This document shows positions 6,533 to 7,779 of a stretch of 7,779 bases of DNA, piece after piece. Every line of letters starts with the position of its first letter. Within the stretch, counting starts at the first letter, position 1. Position numbers and translations under genes: made by a program. Location: positions 1 through 7,779 of the forward strand of contig CANIMM010000136.1 in the NCBI GenBank assembly GCA_947468255.1, in the 5' to 3' direction. The notes beneath the pieces are model-generated. The model had not been told where the DNA came from. It made no database searches and saw nothing but the letters and a program-made list of their open reading frames with translations. This DNA is from Chitinophagaceae bacterium. Its GTDB lineage: Bacteria; Bacteroidota; Bacteroidia; Chitinophagales; Chitinophagaceae.

Positions 6533-7606
6533 ATGAAATTACAAGGCAATCATATCGAAAAAACAGACCGGACTGCAACCATAGCTGCGCCGTTGGTATC
6601 CATTGTAATACTGAACTGGAACGGCAAGGAGCATTTGCGCAATTTCCTGCCTTCTGTATTGGCTTCTACTTATACCAATAAGCGTATAATCGTTGCCGAT
6701 AATGGGTCAACCGACGATTCCGTTGCTTTTTTGCAGCAATATTTTCCGCAGGTGGAAATATTGGTTAGTGCCGTAAACGAAGGTTTTGCAAAAGGATACA
6801 ATACGGCTTTGGGTCAGGTGAAAAGTGATTACTATGTTTTACTAAACAATGATGTAGCCGTAACAGTGGGGTGGATAGAGCCGATAATCGAATTGATGGA
6901 AGCCGATAGCGCCATCGCAGTTTGTCAGCCAAAATTGCTTGATTTTAACAATAAGCAGCAATTTGAATATGCCGGTGCCTGTGGAGGTTGGCTGGATGCA
7001 TTGGGCTATCCCTTTGCCAGGGGCAGGGTATTTGAGCAATTGGAATTGGATCGTGGACAATATGAAACTGCCCAGGCTTGTTTTTGGGCTAGTGGCGCTG
7101 CTATGTTTGTAAGGGCAGCCGCTTTTAAAGCGGTGGGTGGATTGGATGAATATTTTTTTGCCCACCAGGAGGAAATTGATTTTTGCTGGCGCATCCAGCT
7201 TGCCGGCTACAAAGTGTATGTGGAGCCTAGTTCGGTGGTCTATCATTTGGGGGGTGGTACATTGTCCAAGGGCAACCGCCTGAAAAATTACCTGAATTTC
7301 CGCAATAACTTGGTCATGCTGGCTAAGAACCTACCCATTGGAAAAGCGATTGTGATCCTCCCTATTCGGTTCGGACTAGATGCAATAGCAGCCTGGAGGG
7401 CGATACTGGGTGGCGACCGAATGTTATTTATTTCCATTGCACAGGCGCATTTCGGTTTTTTTAAATGGGTGATTGCTGACCGAAAAAAATCAGTTTTTCC
7501 AATTTCTACAAAAGGAAAGCTGCAGGGTAAGTATGGCGGTTCGGTGGTCTGGCAACATTTTATAAAAAAGAAAAATAGCTTTTCGCAAATTGTTACAAAC
7601 AAATAA
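6533..7606 (+). CDS. Family 2 glycosyltransferase
   Basis: The 357-residue cytoplasmic or membrane-associated transferase probably adds a sugar from a nucleotide donor to a surface polysaccharide or glycolipid; donor and acceptor cannot be read from the sequence. The GT-A fold starts with VSIVILNWNG (22-31), followed by VADNGSTDDS (54-63), NEGFAKGYN (82-90) and the metal-binding DxD equivalent LLNND (103-107). The acceptor-side region has ACFWASGAAMFVR (182-194), GGLDEYFFAHQEEIDFCWR (202-220, with the likely catalytic acidic pair) and VYHLGGGTL (236-244). This resembles the rhamnosyltransferase-like GT2 subgroup. The C-terminal part (about 265-315) has hydrophobic stretches that may associate with the membrane. 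An AGAGG sequence directly abuts the ATG, too close to act as a normal ribosome binding site. No Met between residue 1 and the domain start offers an alternative. It is divergent from the kinase and followed by another plus-strand gene 48 bp away. Confidence 0.93.
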   Translation: MKLQGNHIEKTDRTATIAAPLVSIVILNWNGKEHLRNFLPSVLASTYTNKRIIVADNGSTDDSVAFLQQYFPQVEILVSAVNEGFAKGYNTALGQVKSDYYVLLNNDVAVTVGWIEPIIELMEADSAIAVCQPKLLDFNNKQQFEYAGACGGWLDALGYPFARGRVFEQLELDRGQYETAQACFWASGAAMFVRAAAFKAVGGLDEYFFAHQEEIDFCWRIQLAGYKVYVEPSSVVYHLGGGTLSKGNRLKNYLNFRNNLVMLAKNLPIGKAIVILPIRFGLDAIAAWRAILGGDRMLFISIAQAHFGFFKWVIADRKKSVFPISTKGKLQGKYGGSVVWQHFIKKKNSFSQIVTNK

Positions 7607-7616
7607 TTTTTTTTGA
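7590..7616 (+). terminator. Weak AT-rich terminator candidate at the end of the glycosyltransferase gene
   Basis: TTGTT and AACAA form a 5-bp stem with an ACA loop (7590-7602) overlapping the last codons, followed after ATAA by eight T residues. The stem is short and A/T-rich, so termination would be inefficient at best; the T run may be chance. Confidence 0.25.
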
Positions 7617-7627
7617 GCCACTTTACT

Positions 7628-7635
7628 TATTTTTG
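7628..7635 (+). promoter_or_regulatory. Bacteroidota-type -7 promoter element before the right-edge gene
   Basis: TATTTTTG, followed by CA, matches TAnnTTTG and lies 19 bases before the ATG at 7655, a typical distance. A TTTG at 7612-7615 is upstream, but the 12-base spacing is shorter than usual for a -33/-7 pair. The element suggests that the right-edge gene has its own promoter and is not simply cotranscribed with the glycosyltransferase. Confidence 0.5.
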
Positions 7636-7654
7636 CACTCGCAAATAGCATATT

Positions 7655-7779
7655 ATGGAATACGAAGTAATCGACAATAAACACAAGGATTTCGCTCATA
7701 ACTGGGTGTCTTCATCCCGCTTTCTTTGGTTTTGCCAGATTTTTTTGGTGGTAGCATTTATTTTGGGAAGTTGTATGGG
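7655..7779 (+). CDS. N-terminus of a probable membrane protein, truncated by the window edge
   Basis: The frame is open from the ATG at 7655 to the right edge, giving 41 complete codons. A polar, charged start of about 20 residues (MEYEVIDNKHKDFAHNW) is followed by a strongly hydrophobic stretch, FLWFCQIFLVVAFILGSCMG, which looks like a first transmembrane helix with the N-terminus in the cytoplasm. An uncleaved or lipoprotein signal is less likely because the hydrophobic part starts late. I do not recognise the family. Support for the gene is the promoter-like element 19 bases upstream, codon use like its neighbours and the absence of another gene here. Confidence 0.6.
   Translation, partial: MEYEVIDNKHKDFAHNWVSSSRFLWFCQIFLVVAFILGSCM

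Noticed and set aside
7229..7552. Repeated 12-mer GTTCGGTGGTCT within the glycosyltransferase gene
   Set aside because: There are only two copies, both in coding sequence with different surroundings; this is consistent with chance and codon preference.
6842..7602. Several minus-strand open frames opposite the glycosyltransferase
   Set aside because: They are antisense to a gene with intact GT2 motifs and have no family resemblance or start signals of their own.

Overview
The window looks like a chromosomal segment of a Bacteroidota bacterium, probably Chitinophagaceae-like. Three things point that way: TAnnTTTG-type promoter elements before several transcription units, little sign of Shine-Dalgarno sequences, and protein families typical of the phylum (a PSCyt1/PSCyt2 cytochrome lipoprotein, a histidine kinase with an AHQLGTPLSSLQGW-type H-box, and a family 2 glycosyltransferase). 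This placement is inference from sequence style, not a database match.

Layout. Positions 1-1895 (minus) hold the N-terminal 631 codons of a large lipoprotein with planctomycete-type cytochrome c domains; its C-terminus lies beyond the left edge. Positions 2066-4919 (minus) hold a compact three-gene operon transcribed dgoD, dgoK, dgoA. It encodes galactonate dehydratase, 2-dehydro-3-deoxygalactonokinase and a KDPGal-type aldolase, a complete route from D-galactonate to pyruvate plus glyceraldehyde 3-phosphate. A tRNA-Leu(GAG) gene (5055-5138, minus) follows, with its own promoter-like element, a leader hairpin and a strong intrinsic terminator that separates it from the dgo operon. A two-transmembrane sensor histidine kinase (5282-6436, minus) is divergent from a family 2 glycosyltransferase (6533-7606, plus). 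The start of a probable membrane protein (7655 onward, plus) runs off the right edge.

How the parts work together. DgoD dehydrates D-galactonate to 2-dehydro-3-deoxygalactonate, DgoK phosphorylates it, and DgoA cleaves the product. No transporter or dedicated regulator for this pathway is inside the window. The cytochrome-type lipoprotein lies downstream on the same strand, 170 bp after dgoA, and could be a co-acquired or functionally linked periplasmic or surface oxidoreductase; that link is only positional. The kinase has no response regulator next to it in the window. The glycosyltransferase and the kinase share a 96-bp divergent intergenic region that carries promoter-like elements in both directions and a dyad.

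No clearly new system is visible. The points most worth following up are the cytochrome lipoprotein beside the galactonate operon, the leader hairpin of the tRNA gene, a possibly leaderless kinase transcript, and a dyad overlapping the glycosyltransferase promoter. No stretch longer than 300 bases lacks a gene.
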